Part shown: positions 9,358 through 16,850 of the stretch, piece after piece
Layout of the letters: every line of letters starts with the position of its first letter
Numbering within the stretch: the first letter of the stretch is position 1
NCBI GenBank assembly: GCA_030524425.1
Contig: JAUNGN010000009.1
Location: 1-64,000, forward strand
Reading direction: 5' to 3'
Origin: Clostridia bacterium
Lineage (GTDB): Bacteria; Bacillota; Clostridia; Lachnospirales; CAG-274
Length of the DNA stretch: 64,000 nt
Program-made: the position numbers and the translations under genes
The notes under the pieces: model-generated
What the model was told of the DNA's origin: nothing
Databases searched by the model: none
The model's input: only the letters and a program-made list of their open reading frames with translations

Positions 9358-9489
9358 CTAATTGCCGCTGTTTCCTCCGTCTAGCCATTTACAAATATAA
9401 TAAATAAGAAATTTTAACAAAGCGTATAAATTAAAAGCTATAAAATAGATTTTTACTGTATTTATCAGGATTGGAGAAAAATAATGAAA
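9358..9489 (-). other. Possible small hydrophobic protein or remnant ending CKWLDGGNSGN
   Basis: The minus-strand frame is open from about 9489 to TAG at 9358-9360. It reads as a hydrophobic stretch (IYFIAFNLYALLKFLIYYI) followed by CKWLDGGNSGN. From memory, very short Firmicute membrane proteins end in a similar CKWLD motif. There is no ATG and no good ribosome site; CTG (9466-9468) or TTG (9418-9420) are the only candidate starts. It is followed by the minus-strand terminator at 9319-9353. It may be a decayed copy or an unusual start. Confidence 0.35.
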
Positions 9490-10707
9490 TTAGCTATAAT
9501 AGGGGGCGGTGCGTCAGGTATGGCAGCAGCTATTGAGGCAGCACGCACTAATTCGGATATTGAAATAATAATACTTGAAAGGCTTGACAGAGTGGGGAAG
9601 AAAATACTTGCAACAGGCAACGGACGCTGTAATTACAGTAATATTAATGCCTGTGTAAATAATTACTATGGACGTGACAGAAATTTTGTTTCCTATGCCT
9701 TAGAGGAGTTTGATGTAAATAATACGGTAAACTTTTTTAATCAGCTTGGAGTTTTTCCTAAAGAGGAAAAAAACGGCAAATTATATCCCTTTTCCGAGCA
9801 GGCGTCTGCCGTTTCCGATGCTTTGAGAAATGAGCTTGCAAGGCTTAATGTGGAAATAATAAGCGGGTTTCAGGTTGTTGATATAAAGAGAAATAAGAAA
9901 TTTTTTAAGCTTGAGGCAAAGGATGGCAGAGTTATTCTTACTGAAAGAGCAATTGCTGCAGGTGGTGGCTGTGCTTCTCCTGCTCTCGGTTCTGACGGCT
10001 CCTGCTTTAGGCTTCTTGAAAAAATGGGTCATAAAATATCCGATACTGTACCTGCTCTTGTTCAGTTTAAGACTGATCCAAAGGAGGTTAAAAGCCTTCA
10101 GGGCATTAAGTTTACGGGAAATGTAAGTCTTATTCATAGAGATAAGATTATTGGTGAAGAATACGGAGAGGTGCTTTTTACGGATTATGGCATTTCAGGT
10201 CCCCCTGTATTTCAGCTCTCCGCAAAGGCAGCATTTAAGAAAAATTTAAAGGCTGCTCTTGACTTTATGCCGGAATATTCACCAAAGCAGGTCTATGATA
10301 TTCTTGAAAGCAGAAAGGAAAGTCTGGGTCATTTGACTATGGAGAATTATTTTGTTGGTCTTTTAAATAAAAGAATCGGTAATTTAATTGCAAGACGCAG
10401 CGGTATAGAAAAGCTTTCATATAAGGTTTGTGATTTGACTAGCTCCGTTATGTGGTCAATGGCATCACATATTAAGGAATATGTACTTGAAATTACGGGA
10501 ACCAAAGGCTTTCAAAATGCTCAGGTGACGGCAGGCGGTGCCATTACCGAGGAATTTAATTATAAAACTATGGAATCAAGAATAGTTAAGGGGCTTTATG
10601 CCTGCGGTGAGGTCCTTGATATTTATGGTGACTGCGGCGGTTACAATTTACAGTGGGCCTGGAGCAGCGGAAGGCTTGCAGGCAGGTCAGCAGCAGTAAA
10701 GGAGTAG
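9484..10707 (+). CDS. BaiN/YhiN (HI0933-like) FAD-dependent oxidoreductase
   Basis: The 407-aa protein starts with the dinucleotide-binding motif IIGGGASGMAAAIEAA (residues 4-19), followed by LERLDRVGKKILATGNGRCNYSN, which is diagnostic of the HI0933/BaiN family. A C-terminal FAD contact GLYACGEVLDIYGDCGGYNLQWA is also typical. It is a cytosolic flavoprotein; some relatives act in bile-acid dehydroxylation or reduce quinone-like substrates, but no specific substrate is supported here. It is followed after two bases by a second flavoprotein gene, with the ribosome site inside its own last codons, so the two form an operon. Confidence 0.92.
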   Translation: MKLAIIGGGASGMAAAIEAARTNSDIEIIILERLDRVGKKILATGNGRCNYSNINACVNNYYGRDRNFVSYALEEFDVNNTVNFFNQLGVFPKEEKNGKLYPFSEQASAVSDALRNELARLNVEIISGFQVVDIKRNKKFFKLEAKDGRVILTERAIAAGGGCASPALGSDGSCFRLLEKMGHKISDTVPALVQFKTDPKEVKSLQGIKFTGNVSLIHRDKIIGEEYGEVLFTDYGISGPPVFQLSAKAAFKKNLKAALDFMPEYSPKQVYDILESRKESLGHLTMENYFVGLLNKRIGNLIARRSGIEKLSYKVCDLTSSVMWSMASHIKEYVLEITGTKGFQNAQVTAGGAITEEFNYKTMESRIVKGLYACGEVLDIYGDCGGYNLQWAWSSGRLAGRSAAVKE

Positions 10708-10709
10708 TT

Positions 10710-12269
10710 ATGCTTAAAATATCCAATATTAAAATATCCGTTAAAAATAAAATAACTGATGAGCTTTTAGCCGAAAAGTGCTGTAAAATATTAAAGTGTA
10801 AAAAAATTAATTTCGTAAGGCTTGTGAAAAAATCAATCGATGCGAGGGACAAAAGTGATGTGCAGTATATTTTGTCTGTTGAGGTTGATGTTGAAAATGA
10901 GAACAAATATTTAAAATTAAAAAATGTTTCAAAGGCTAAGAGCTTTGAATACCATATTATAAGGCATAATAAGCTGAAAAACAGACCTGTTGTTATAGGC
11001 TTTGGACCTGCAGGTATGCTTGCAGGGCTTACTCTTGCCAAAGCAGGAGCAAAACCATTGATATTTGAAAGAGGCTATGCTGTAGAGGAAAGGCAAAAGG
11101 CTATTGATACATTTTGGGAAACAGGTAGACTTGATACAAAATCAAATGTGCAGTTTGGCGAGGGCGGTGCCGGTACATTCTCAGACGGCAAGCTTACAAC
11201 GGGTATTAAGGATATACGATGTCACTATGTTTTAAAAGAGCTTGTAAGGTTCGGTGCACCCGAAGAAATTTTATATGATGCTAAGCCTCATATTGGTACG
11301 GATAAGCTGATTGATGTTGTGAGAAATATAAGAAAAGAAATAATTTCCCTTGGAGGAGAAATTTATTTTAACAGCAATGTAAGTGATGTAAATATTGAAA
11401 AGGGCAGGGTAAGGTCTGTTGTTGTAAACAATAATGAATATGTAACAGATAATGTTATTCTTGCCATAGGTCATTCAGCAAGAGATACTTTTGAAATGCT
11501 TTATAAAAAGGGTATTCATATTATTCAGAAGCCTTTTGCAATGGGTGTGAGAATTGAGCATAAGCAGGATATGATAAACAGGGCACAGTACGGAGATTTT
11601 GCAAAGTATTTGCCTGCGGCTGATTATAAGCTTGTTGCCCACTTGCCTAACGGAAGAAGTGCATATACATTTTGTATGTGTCCCGGAGGTGTGGTTGTAG
11701 CAGCTGCATCTGAGGAAAAAAGGGTTGTTACAAATGGTATGAGTTACTATTCGAGAGATAGAGAAAATGCAAATTCAGCTTTGCTTATTGGTATAAATAC
11801 CGAGGATTTTGGCTCCGACTATGTTCTTGCCGGTGTTGAGCTGCAAAGAAGGCTTGAGAGCAATGCTTTTGTTGCCGGGGGCAGTAATTACAATGCACCG
11901 GTACAGAAGGTGGGAGATTTTCTTAGAAATGTTGCTTCAACTAATGACGGCAGTGTTTTGCCAAGCTATAAGCCAGGTGTAAAATATACGGATATAAGAC
12001 AGATTTTTCCCGGGTTTATGAATGAGTCCTTTGTTTTAGCTCTTAATGAAATGGATAAAAGGATAAAAGGCTTTGCCTGTGATGATGCAATAATGACTGC
12101 TGTTGAAAGCCGTTCTTCTTCACCTGTGAGAATAACAAGGGGAGAAAACTGTATTTCAACTAATGTGGAGGGGCTTTATCCCTGCGGAGAGGGCTGTGGT
12201 TATGCAGGCGGAATAATGTCTGCTGCTGTTGATGGGGTAAGGTGTGCTGAGAAAATACTTAAAAAATAA
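10710..12269 (+). CDS. COG2509-type FAD-dependent dehydrogenase
   Basis: The start ATG at 10710 follows AAAGGAG, giving 519 aa. After an N-terminal region of about 90 residues that resembles a small alpha/beta domain comes the FAD-binding motif VVIGFGPAGMLAGLTLA, then FGEGGAGTFSDGKLTTG, a signature of the uncharacterised COG2509 dehydrogenases. The C-terminus has GLYPCGEGCGYAGGIMSAAVDG, contacting FAD. It is cytosolic and probably NAD(P)H-linked; the substrate is unknown. The 2-bp gap to the BaiN-like gene indicates co-translation. An AT-rich spacer and tRNA-Leu follow. Confidence 0.92.
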   Translation: MLKISNIKISVKNKITDELLAEKCCKILKCKKINFVRLVKKSIDARDKSDVQYILSVEVDVENENKYLKLKNVSKAKSFEYHIIRHNKLKNRPVVIGFGPAGMLAGLTLAKAGAKPLIFERGYAVEERQKAIDTFWETGRLDTKSNVQFGEGGAGTFSDGKLTTGIKDIRCHYVLKELVRFGAPEEILYDAKPHIGTDKLIDVVRNIRKEIISLGGEIYFNSNVSDVNIEKGRVRSVVVNNNEYVTDNVILAIGHSARDTFEMLYKKGIHIIQKPFAMGVRIEHKQDMINRAQYGDFAKYLPAADYKLVAHLPNGRSAYTFCMCPGGVVVAAASEEKRVVTNGMSYYSRDRENANSALLIGINTEDFGSDYVLAGVELQRRLESNAFVAGGSNYNAPVQKVGDFLRNVASTNDGSVLPSYKPGVKYTDIRQIFPGFMNESFVLALNEMDKRIKGFACDDAIMTAVESRSSSPVRITRGENCISTNVEGLYPCGEGCGYAGGIMSAAVDGVRCAEKILKK

Positions 12270-12344
12270 AAATTATCTTGACAATTATGAGATTTTATAT
12301 TAAAATATTAATGTTGTATAAATACTTTAGTGTTTGTATAGCTT

Positions 12345-12426
12345 GCCGCTGTGGCGGAATTGGCAGACGCACTTGACTCAAAATCAAGCGGGGCAACTCG
12401 TACCGGTTCGAGTCCGGTCAGCGGCA
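12345..12426 (+). tRNA. tRNA-Leu, anticodon CAA
   Basis: The acceptor stem GCCGCTG pairs with CAGCGGC, followed by discriminator A. The D-arm contains GGCAGACGC. The anticodon stem CTTGA/TCAAG holds loop CTCAAAA with anticodon CAA at 12379-12381. There is a long variable arm (CGGGGCAACTCG), typical of a class II tRNA, and T-loop GGTTCGAGTCC. The 3' CCA is not encoded. It reads UUG leucine codons. Confidence 0.97.
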
Positions 12427-12429
12427 GTT

Positions 12430-12476
12430 AAAAGCTGTGTATTGGTAATTTTAATTATCCGATATACAGCTTTTTT
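12430..12476 (+). terminator. Intrinsic terminator after tRNA-Leu
   Basis: An imperfect stem of about 20 bp (AAAGCTGTGTATTGG against the segment ending CCGATATACAGCTTT) with one bulge is followed by TTTTTTG. Confidence 0.85.
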
Positions 12477-12669
12477 GTTTATATGGAATTAATGAGATAA
12501 TCGGTTTTAAATATAGTATTATTATATTGTAAATAGATTTAGAAAGAGAATTTAATATTAATTAAAGTAAAAAATATGTGATTTAAAATATGGTATATGC
12601 ATATCAACAAAGGTGGTTGTGCTTTTTGCTTTTATTATGTAAAAATTTGTTAAAGATTAAAGTTCCTTA

Positions 12670-12698
12670 TTGATATTCCTTTTTTTATGATATATAAT
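12670..12698 (+). promoter_or_regulatory. Sigma-A type promoter for the PfkB kinase
   Basis: TTGATA (12670-12675), 17 bp, then perfect TATAAT (12693-12698), 40 bp before the start codon. The rest of 12477-12737 is AT-rich with no other recognised element. Confidence 0.7.
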
Positions 12699-12737
12699 AA
12701 TATTATTAGATATTAATTTTAAGCAGGAGGTAGAATT

Positions 12738-13826
12738 ATGGAACACTATAATCCTATTTTACAGGGAAATAACAGCCCTCAGAAGTTTTTTACTATTGGT
12801 GAGATTATGCTTAGACTTACTCCTCCGAATTATGACAAAATTCGTATGGCAAGCAGTTTTGAAGCCAGCTATGGCGGAAGTGAAGCAAATATTGCCTTAG
12901 CTCTGGCAAATCTTGGCGTTGACAGTACATTTTTCACTGTTGTACCCAATAATTCCTTAGGCAAAAGTGCCGTAAGACTTTTAAGAAGTAATGATGTACA
13001 TTGTTCTCCTGTTATTTTGAGTACACCGGAGGAAACTCCTACTCATCGTCTTGGCAGCTATTATCTTGAAACTGGCTATGGCATAAGAGCCAGCAAGGTT
13101 ATTTACGACCGTAAACATTCAGCAATGACTGAATATGATTTTAGCAAGGTAGATTTAAATGCATTAATGGATGGTTTTGACTGGCTTCATTTAAGCGGTA
13201 TTACTCCTGCTTTAGGTGATAACTGTGCCAAGTTAATATTGGATGCACTTAAGGTTGCTAAGGAAAAGGGTATGACTGTAAGTTTTGACGGCAATTTCCG
13301 AAGTGCATTGTGGACATGGAATCAGGCAAGGGATTTTTGTACTCAGTGCTTACCTTATGTAGATGTATTATTGGGAATTGAGCCATATCATTTATGGAGA
13401 GACGATGAGGACCACAGTAAAGGTGACTATAAAGACGGAGTACCGTTACAGCCAAGCTATGAACAGCAGGATGAAATATTCAGAAAGTTTATTGAAAAGT
13501 ACCCTAATATAAAATGTATTGCCCGTCATGTGCGTTATGCTCATAGCGGAAGTGAAAACAGCCTTAAGGCATTTATGTGGTATGAAGGTCATACATTTGA
13601 GAGTAAGATGTTTACATTTAATATATTAGACCGTGTTGGCGGCGGAGATGCTTTTGCAAGCGGTTTAATTTATGCAATGGTGAATAATTACAAACCTATG
13701 GATATGGTTAATTTTGCTGTAGCAAGCAGTGTAATTAAACATACAATTCATGGTGATGCTAACATTACTGATGATGTACAGAGTATCCGAAATCTTATGA
13801 ATATGAATTACGATATTAAGAGATAA
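12738..13826 (+). CDS. kdgK: PfkB-family sugar kinase, probable 2-keto-3-deoxygluconate kinase
   Basis: KdgK phosphorylates 2-keto-3-deoxygluconate in the uronate/pectin branch leading to KDPG. The 362-aa protein has the PfkB N-terminal signature YGGSEANIALALANLG (about 47-62), sugar-binding residues in the middle and the C-terminal DRVGGGDAFASG with the catalytic base Asp near residue 303. The MLRLTPP start and length fit KdgK-like kinases better than fructokinases, but other sugar-acid kinases cannot be excluded. The ribosome site is AGGAGG. It is monocistronic with its own promoter and terminator. It lies near an epimerase, and a GH28 enzyme occurs elsewhere in the window. Confidence 0.85.
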   Translation: MEHYNPILQGNNSPQKFFTIGEIMLRLTPPNYDKIRMASSFEASYGGSEANIALALANLGVDSTFFTVVPNNSLGKSAVRLLRSNDVHCSPVILSTPEETPTHRLGSYYLETGYGIRASKVIYDRKHSAMTEYDFSKVDLNALMDGFDWLHLSGITPALGDNCAKLILDALKVAKEKGMTVSFDGNFRSALWTWNQARDFCTQCLPYVDVLLGIEPYHLWRDDEDHSKGDYKDGVPLQPSYEQQDEIFRKFIEKYPNIKCIARHVRYAHSGSENSLKAFMWYEGHTFESKMFTFNILDRVGGGDAFASGLIYAMVNNYKPMDMVNFAVASSVIKHTIHGDANITDDVQSIRNLMNMNYDIKR

Positions 13827-13837
13827 TATTTTATGGT

Positions 13838-13877
13838 AAAAAAACAAGCAGACGTAAAAGCGACTGCTTGTTTTTTT
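13838..13877 (+). terminator. Intrinsic terminator after kdgK
   Basis: A 14-bp perfect stem (A-tract CAAGCAG / CTGCTTG T-tract) with a 12-nt loop, followed by ATG. It can work on both strands. Confidence 0.88.
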
Positions 13878-13955
13878 ATGCTGTACATAAATTGAAAAGT
13901 AATTAAATTAAATATTATTTTCGGATATGGGTAATTTTTAATATTATGATAAAAC

Positions 13956-14066
13956 TTAAAGTTTGCAATAATAATTATTTTTATCATTATCAGGCAGAGG
14001 TAAATCTACAGGAGGAATATCATCATCTCCATAGTCATCTTCAATAGGTGTATCATCATAAAGCAC
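13956..14066 (-). other. Possible acidic C-terminal tail, frameshifted from the 60-aa gene
   Basis: The frame shifted by one base from the small gene at 14071 stays open from about 14100 down to TAA at 13956-13958 and encodes a strongly acidic, proline-rich tail (VLYDDTPIEDDYGDDDIPP). It starts only with GTG at 14064-14066, no ribosome site. Its low-complexity acidic look suggests real past coding, joined to the upstream frame, but chance is possible. Confidence 0.35.
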
Positions 14067-14070
14067 ATTA

Positions 14071-14253
14071 TCAATCCTTTCGATATAATTTATTTTGTTT
14101 AATTAATATGTCTGCTGTTAAATGCAATTGTGAGGCGTTATGAATATATTCGTGTTCTTTGTGGAGGAGTAATTGCAGCCAAATAGGCAAAGATACAAAA
14201 TAGCTTCTTGTACTGCTGCTTTTCATTAAAAGCTCTGTTAAATTTTTTGACAT
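14071..14253 (-). CDS. Small conserved 60-aa protein (YFxSLP type)
   Basis: The ATG follows GAGGTGATTTT. The product has the pattern LLMKSSSTRSYFVSLPIWLQ followed by a helix with HEYIHNASQLHLTADIL. Short Lachnospiraceae proteins with Y-F-x-S-L-P and a second helix resemble it, and so does the 62-aa product at 44088, so the two may be distant paralogues. It is cytosolic with unknown function. Just after its TGA, a different frame continues for about 36 codons with an acidic tail, so the gene may have lost its C-terminus by frameshift. Confidence 0.6.
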   Translation of the reverse strand: MSKNLTELLMKSSSTRSYFVSLPIWLQLLLHKEHEYIHNASQLHLTADILIKQNKLYRKD

Positions 14254-14559
14254 AAAATCACCTCATATATATGATGTCATGATTTGTGTGATTTATACTG
14301 TCAACATTCTCTGAATGTGTTAAATAAACATAGCTTGAATTTAAAGTAATTACATATTAAATGCTTTTCTTATGCACTGTAATTATACCTGTTGATGAGT
14401 TTTATATTATTACTTGCTTTTTCTTTTTTACTGATGTACAATAGATATGTATTATAAAGATTTATTTTATACAATTGAATTCTATACATAAAAATATGTT
14501 ATTACGGCTTTTTATAAAATTTTATATAATAAAACTTTAGGAAGGGATATGTATTAAAA
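14254..14559. other. AT-rich intergenic region, one probable promoter
   Basis: I see no gene here. A TATAAT at 14525-14530 with a weak TTACGG 17 bp upstream (14502-14507) probably serves the epimerase gene. The ribosome site GGAAGGG (about 14540-14547) lies rather far from its ATG. Confidence 0.5.
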
Positions 14560-15621
14560 ATGGAGGATAAAATAAAGTTTTCGGGAAAAACAATTTTAAT
14601 TACAGGTGCAGCGGGATTTATAGGATTTTATTTGAGCAAGGCAATTTTGGAAGGTAATGACAAATCCGTAAATATTATTGGTTTTGACAGCGTAAATAAT
14701 TACTATGATGTAAGTCTTAAGGAAGAAAGACTGCGTATTCTTGAAGAACTGGCCGACAGTGAAGAAACGGGAAGTTTTAAATTTATTAAGGGTAATCTGG
14801 CAGACAAAAAGCTGATTGATGCCATATTTAAAGAACACAGACCTGATATTGTAGTTAATTTGGCGGCACAGGCAGGTGTCAGATACAGTATTACAAATCC
14901 GGAAGCATATATAGAATCTAATTTAATAGGATTTTTTAATATACTGGAGGCTTGCCGCCATTCATATGATTATGGTGCAGGAGTTGAACATTTGATATAT
15001 GCAAGCTCCTCAAGTGTTTATGGCAGTAATAAAAAAGTGCCTTACAGCACTGATGATAAGGTTGACAATCCTGTAAGTTTGTATGCAGCAACAAAAAAGT
15101 CAAATGAATTATTGGCACATGCATACAGTAAGTTATATGGAATTCCGTCTACGGGGTTAAGATTTTTTACGGTTTACGGTCCATTGGGCAGACCTGATAT
15201 GGCATATTTTGGCTTTACGAATAAGCTGGTCAAATGTGAGAAAATACAGATATTTAATTATGGGGATATGTATCGTGACTTTACCTATATTGATGATATT
15301 ATTACAGGTGTTATGAATGTTATGAATAAGGTGCCTTCTGAAAATGAAGATGGCGTAAAATATAAGGTTTATAATATAGGCAACAATAAGCCTGAAAGCC
15401 TTATGTACTTTGTGGAAACATTAGAAAAATGTCTTATGAGAGAGGGAATTATTAATAAGCCTGCCGAGAAGGAGCTTTTGCCTATGCAGCCGGGTGATGT
15501 ATACCAAACCTATGCAGATGTCAGTGAGCTTGTAAAAGATTTTGGATTTAAGCCCTGCACATCATTGGAGGAAGGACTTGGAAAGTATGCAAAGTGGTAT
15601 AAGAAATACTACTTAAATTAG
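14560..15621 (+). CDS. NAD-dependent epimerase, UDP-glucuronate 4-epimerase type
   Basis: The 353-aa short-chain-type nucleotide-sugar epimerase has a Rossmann motif ITGAAGFIGFYLSKA (about 15-29), FDSVNNYYDVSLKEERL that is typical of UDP-glucuronate 4-epimerases (CapI/Uge), the catalytic triad with SSSSVYG and YAATKKSNE (Y-x3-K), and RFFTVYGPLGRPDMA. It would interconvert UDP-glucuronate and UDP-galacturonate for surface polysaccharides. It is monocistronic with a terminator at 15631-15671. Other UDP-sugar 4-epimerases remain possible. The start ATG has only a distant ribosome site. Confidence 0.88.
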   Translation: MEDKIKFSGKTILITGAAGFIGFYLSKAILEGNDKSVNIIGFDSVNNYYDVSLKEERLRILEELADSEETGSFKFIKGNLADKKLIDAIFKEHRPDIVVNLAAQAGVRYSITNPEAYIESNLIGFFNILEACRHSYDYGAGVEHLIYASSSSVYGSNKKVPYSTDDKVDNPVSLYAATKKSNELLAHAYSKLYGIPSTGLRFFTVYGPLGRPDMAYFGFTNKLVKCEKIQIFNYGDMYRDFTYIDDIITGVMNVMNKVPSENEDGVKYKVYNIGNNKPESLMYFVETLEKCLMREGIINKPAEKELLPMQPGDVYQTYADVSELVKDFGFKPCTSLEEGLGKYAKWYKKYYLN

Positions 15622-15630
15622 GTAATAATG

Positions 15631-15671
15631 AAGATGGTGTAATATCAGTTAAGATTTTACACCATCTTTTT
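15631..15671 (+). terminator. Intrinsic terminator after the epimerase
   Basis: Stem AAGATGGTGTAA / TTACACCATCTT (15631-15642, 15657-15668) is followed by TTTT. It may also serve the convergent MBL gene. Confidence 0.88.
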
Positions 15672-15703
15672 AATGTTAAATGAAAAATTACCTGTTTCGT
15701 TTA

Positions 15704-16528
15704 TCAAAATTTATTGATATTTTTTAAAGCATCATATGAAAGATTTCTAAAAACCTGACAATATTTTAAAAAGTCATTTTGACCTAATATATAAATATTA
15801 GGCATATAGGACATTCTGTTTTTTGAGTATTCAATGCGCAGAAGTCCATTATCAATTGCTGTATGATTGGTTAAAAATACATCTGCGTTATGTTTTAATG
15901 ACTGCTCAACAAAATAATCTAATGATTTCATATATTGTATGATACCCAATAAATCATTTGGCGGAGTTGCACCGCCGAATAATGCTGCCATGTGAATATC
16001 TCCGTTTTCATGGACAGGGAAAATAAAAGATAAGCATCCCGGTGTATGTCCCGGTGTACCGTATACGAATATAGTTTTGTCACCCAGTTTAATAGTATCA
16101 CCATCAGAGATATATACATCTATAGCATAATCTTTCCATGTTTCGGGACGGTTTGGCTTTACCGGATTATTTTTCCAAAATATATCATCCTCTTTTGAAA
16201 GATAAGCAGTTACATTATATGTATTGACAAACCATTTACCGCATCCGGTATGATCTGCGTGTCCATGTGTAATTACAAGTTTTTTTATTTCATTGGGATT
16301 CCATCCGACATCAGCAATGGCTGAGATAACAGCATCAAAGGCACACTTTGAGGGCCAAATTGCATCTATTATAATTAAACCTTTATTTGAGTTTAATACA
16401 AAACAGTTTGTTTCTTTTTGGGATACAATAAGCAAATCATCAAAAATTAATGAATGAGTAAAAAAGCTCATATCTTCCATATTCATAATTGTTTCTTTTG
16501 TAATTACCGGTTTATTTAATCTATGCAT
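15704..16528 (-). CDS. MBL-fold metallo-hydrolase
   Basis: The ATG at 16528 follows GAAAGGA at a normal distance, giving 274 aa; an in-frame TTG six codons upstream is less likely. The zinc-binding motif is HGHADH at residues 88-93, with a further GTPGHTPGCLSF and TNHTAID supplying later metal ligands. There is no signal peptide, so it is cytosolic. It resembles broad MBL hydrolases and has some B3-like spacing, but without a leader I do not call it a beta-lactamase. It is divergent from uvrB and its 5' leader contains the interleaved repeats at 16561-16619. Confidence 0.88.
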   Translation of the reverse strand: MHRLNKPVITKETIMNMEDMSFFTHSLIFDDLLIVSQKETNCFVLNSNKGLIIIDAIWPSKCAFDAVISAIADVGWNPNEIKKLVITHGHADHTGCGKWFVNTYNVTAYLSKEDDIFWKNNPVKPNRPETWKDYAIDVYISDGDTIKLGDKTIFVYGTPGHTPGCLSFIFPVHENGDIHMAALFGGATPPNDLLGIIQYMKSLDYFVEQSLKHNADVFLTNHTAIDNGLLRIEYSKNRMSYMPNIYILGQNDFLKYCQVFRNLSYDALKNINKF

Positions 16529-16560
16529 TATTAAAAATCCTTTCAATATTCAGTTTTATT

Positions 16561-16619
16561 GATGAAACTAAGGCATATACACTCTGTATAATGTTTCATC
16601 TTAATTATTTATACAGAGT
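16561..16619. repeat. Two interleaved inverted repeats (pseudoknot-type topology)
   Basis: GATGAAAC (16561-16568) pairs with GTTTCATC (16593-16600). ACTCTGTATAA (16581-16591) pairs with the segment ending TATACAGAGT (16609-16619). The order A-B-A'-B' cannot form two nested hairpins but could form a pseudoknot or two alternative structures. It lies in the leader of the minus-strand MBL gene. Confidence 0.6.
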
Positions 16620-16800
16620 TATAGAATTTTTAGGATGCATTCTTAAATTAACCTTCATGAAATTCAGTCCTTTTCAATAATTTTATAATTAAACTTATAT
16701 TTATCAGAATTATAGCATAAAACATTTTATATTTCAATCTTCAAAAGATAAAAATTATGTTCGAAAATTAGAAATTATCGAAAAAAAATTCTAATTATTG

Positions 16801-16829
16801 TTGATTTATATAATTTGTTGTGTTATACT
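16801..16829 (+). promoter_or_regulatory. Sigma-A type promoter for uvrB-uvrA
   Basis: TTGATT (16801-16806), 17 bp, TATACT (16824-16829), 22 bp before the start. I see no convincing LexA box (GAAC-N4-GTTC) in the 320-bp divergent region. Confidence 0.7.
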
Positions 16830-16850
16830 CATTCCATAGGAGTTGATTGC

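Noticed and set aside
15704..16528. Naming the MBL protein a beta-lactamase
   Set aside because: It lacks a signal peptide and the motif order is shared by many MBL hydrolases.
16530..16850. LexA/SOS box before uvrB
   Set aside because: I searched for GAAC-N4-GTTC and close variants; only loose GTTCGAA-like sequence is seen near 16760.
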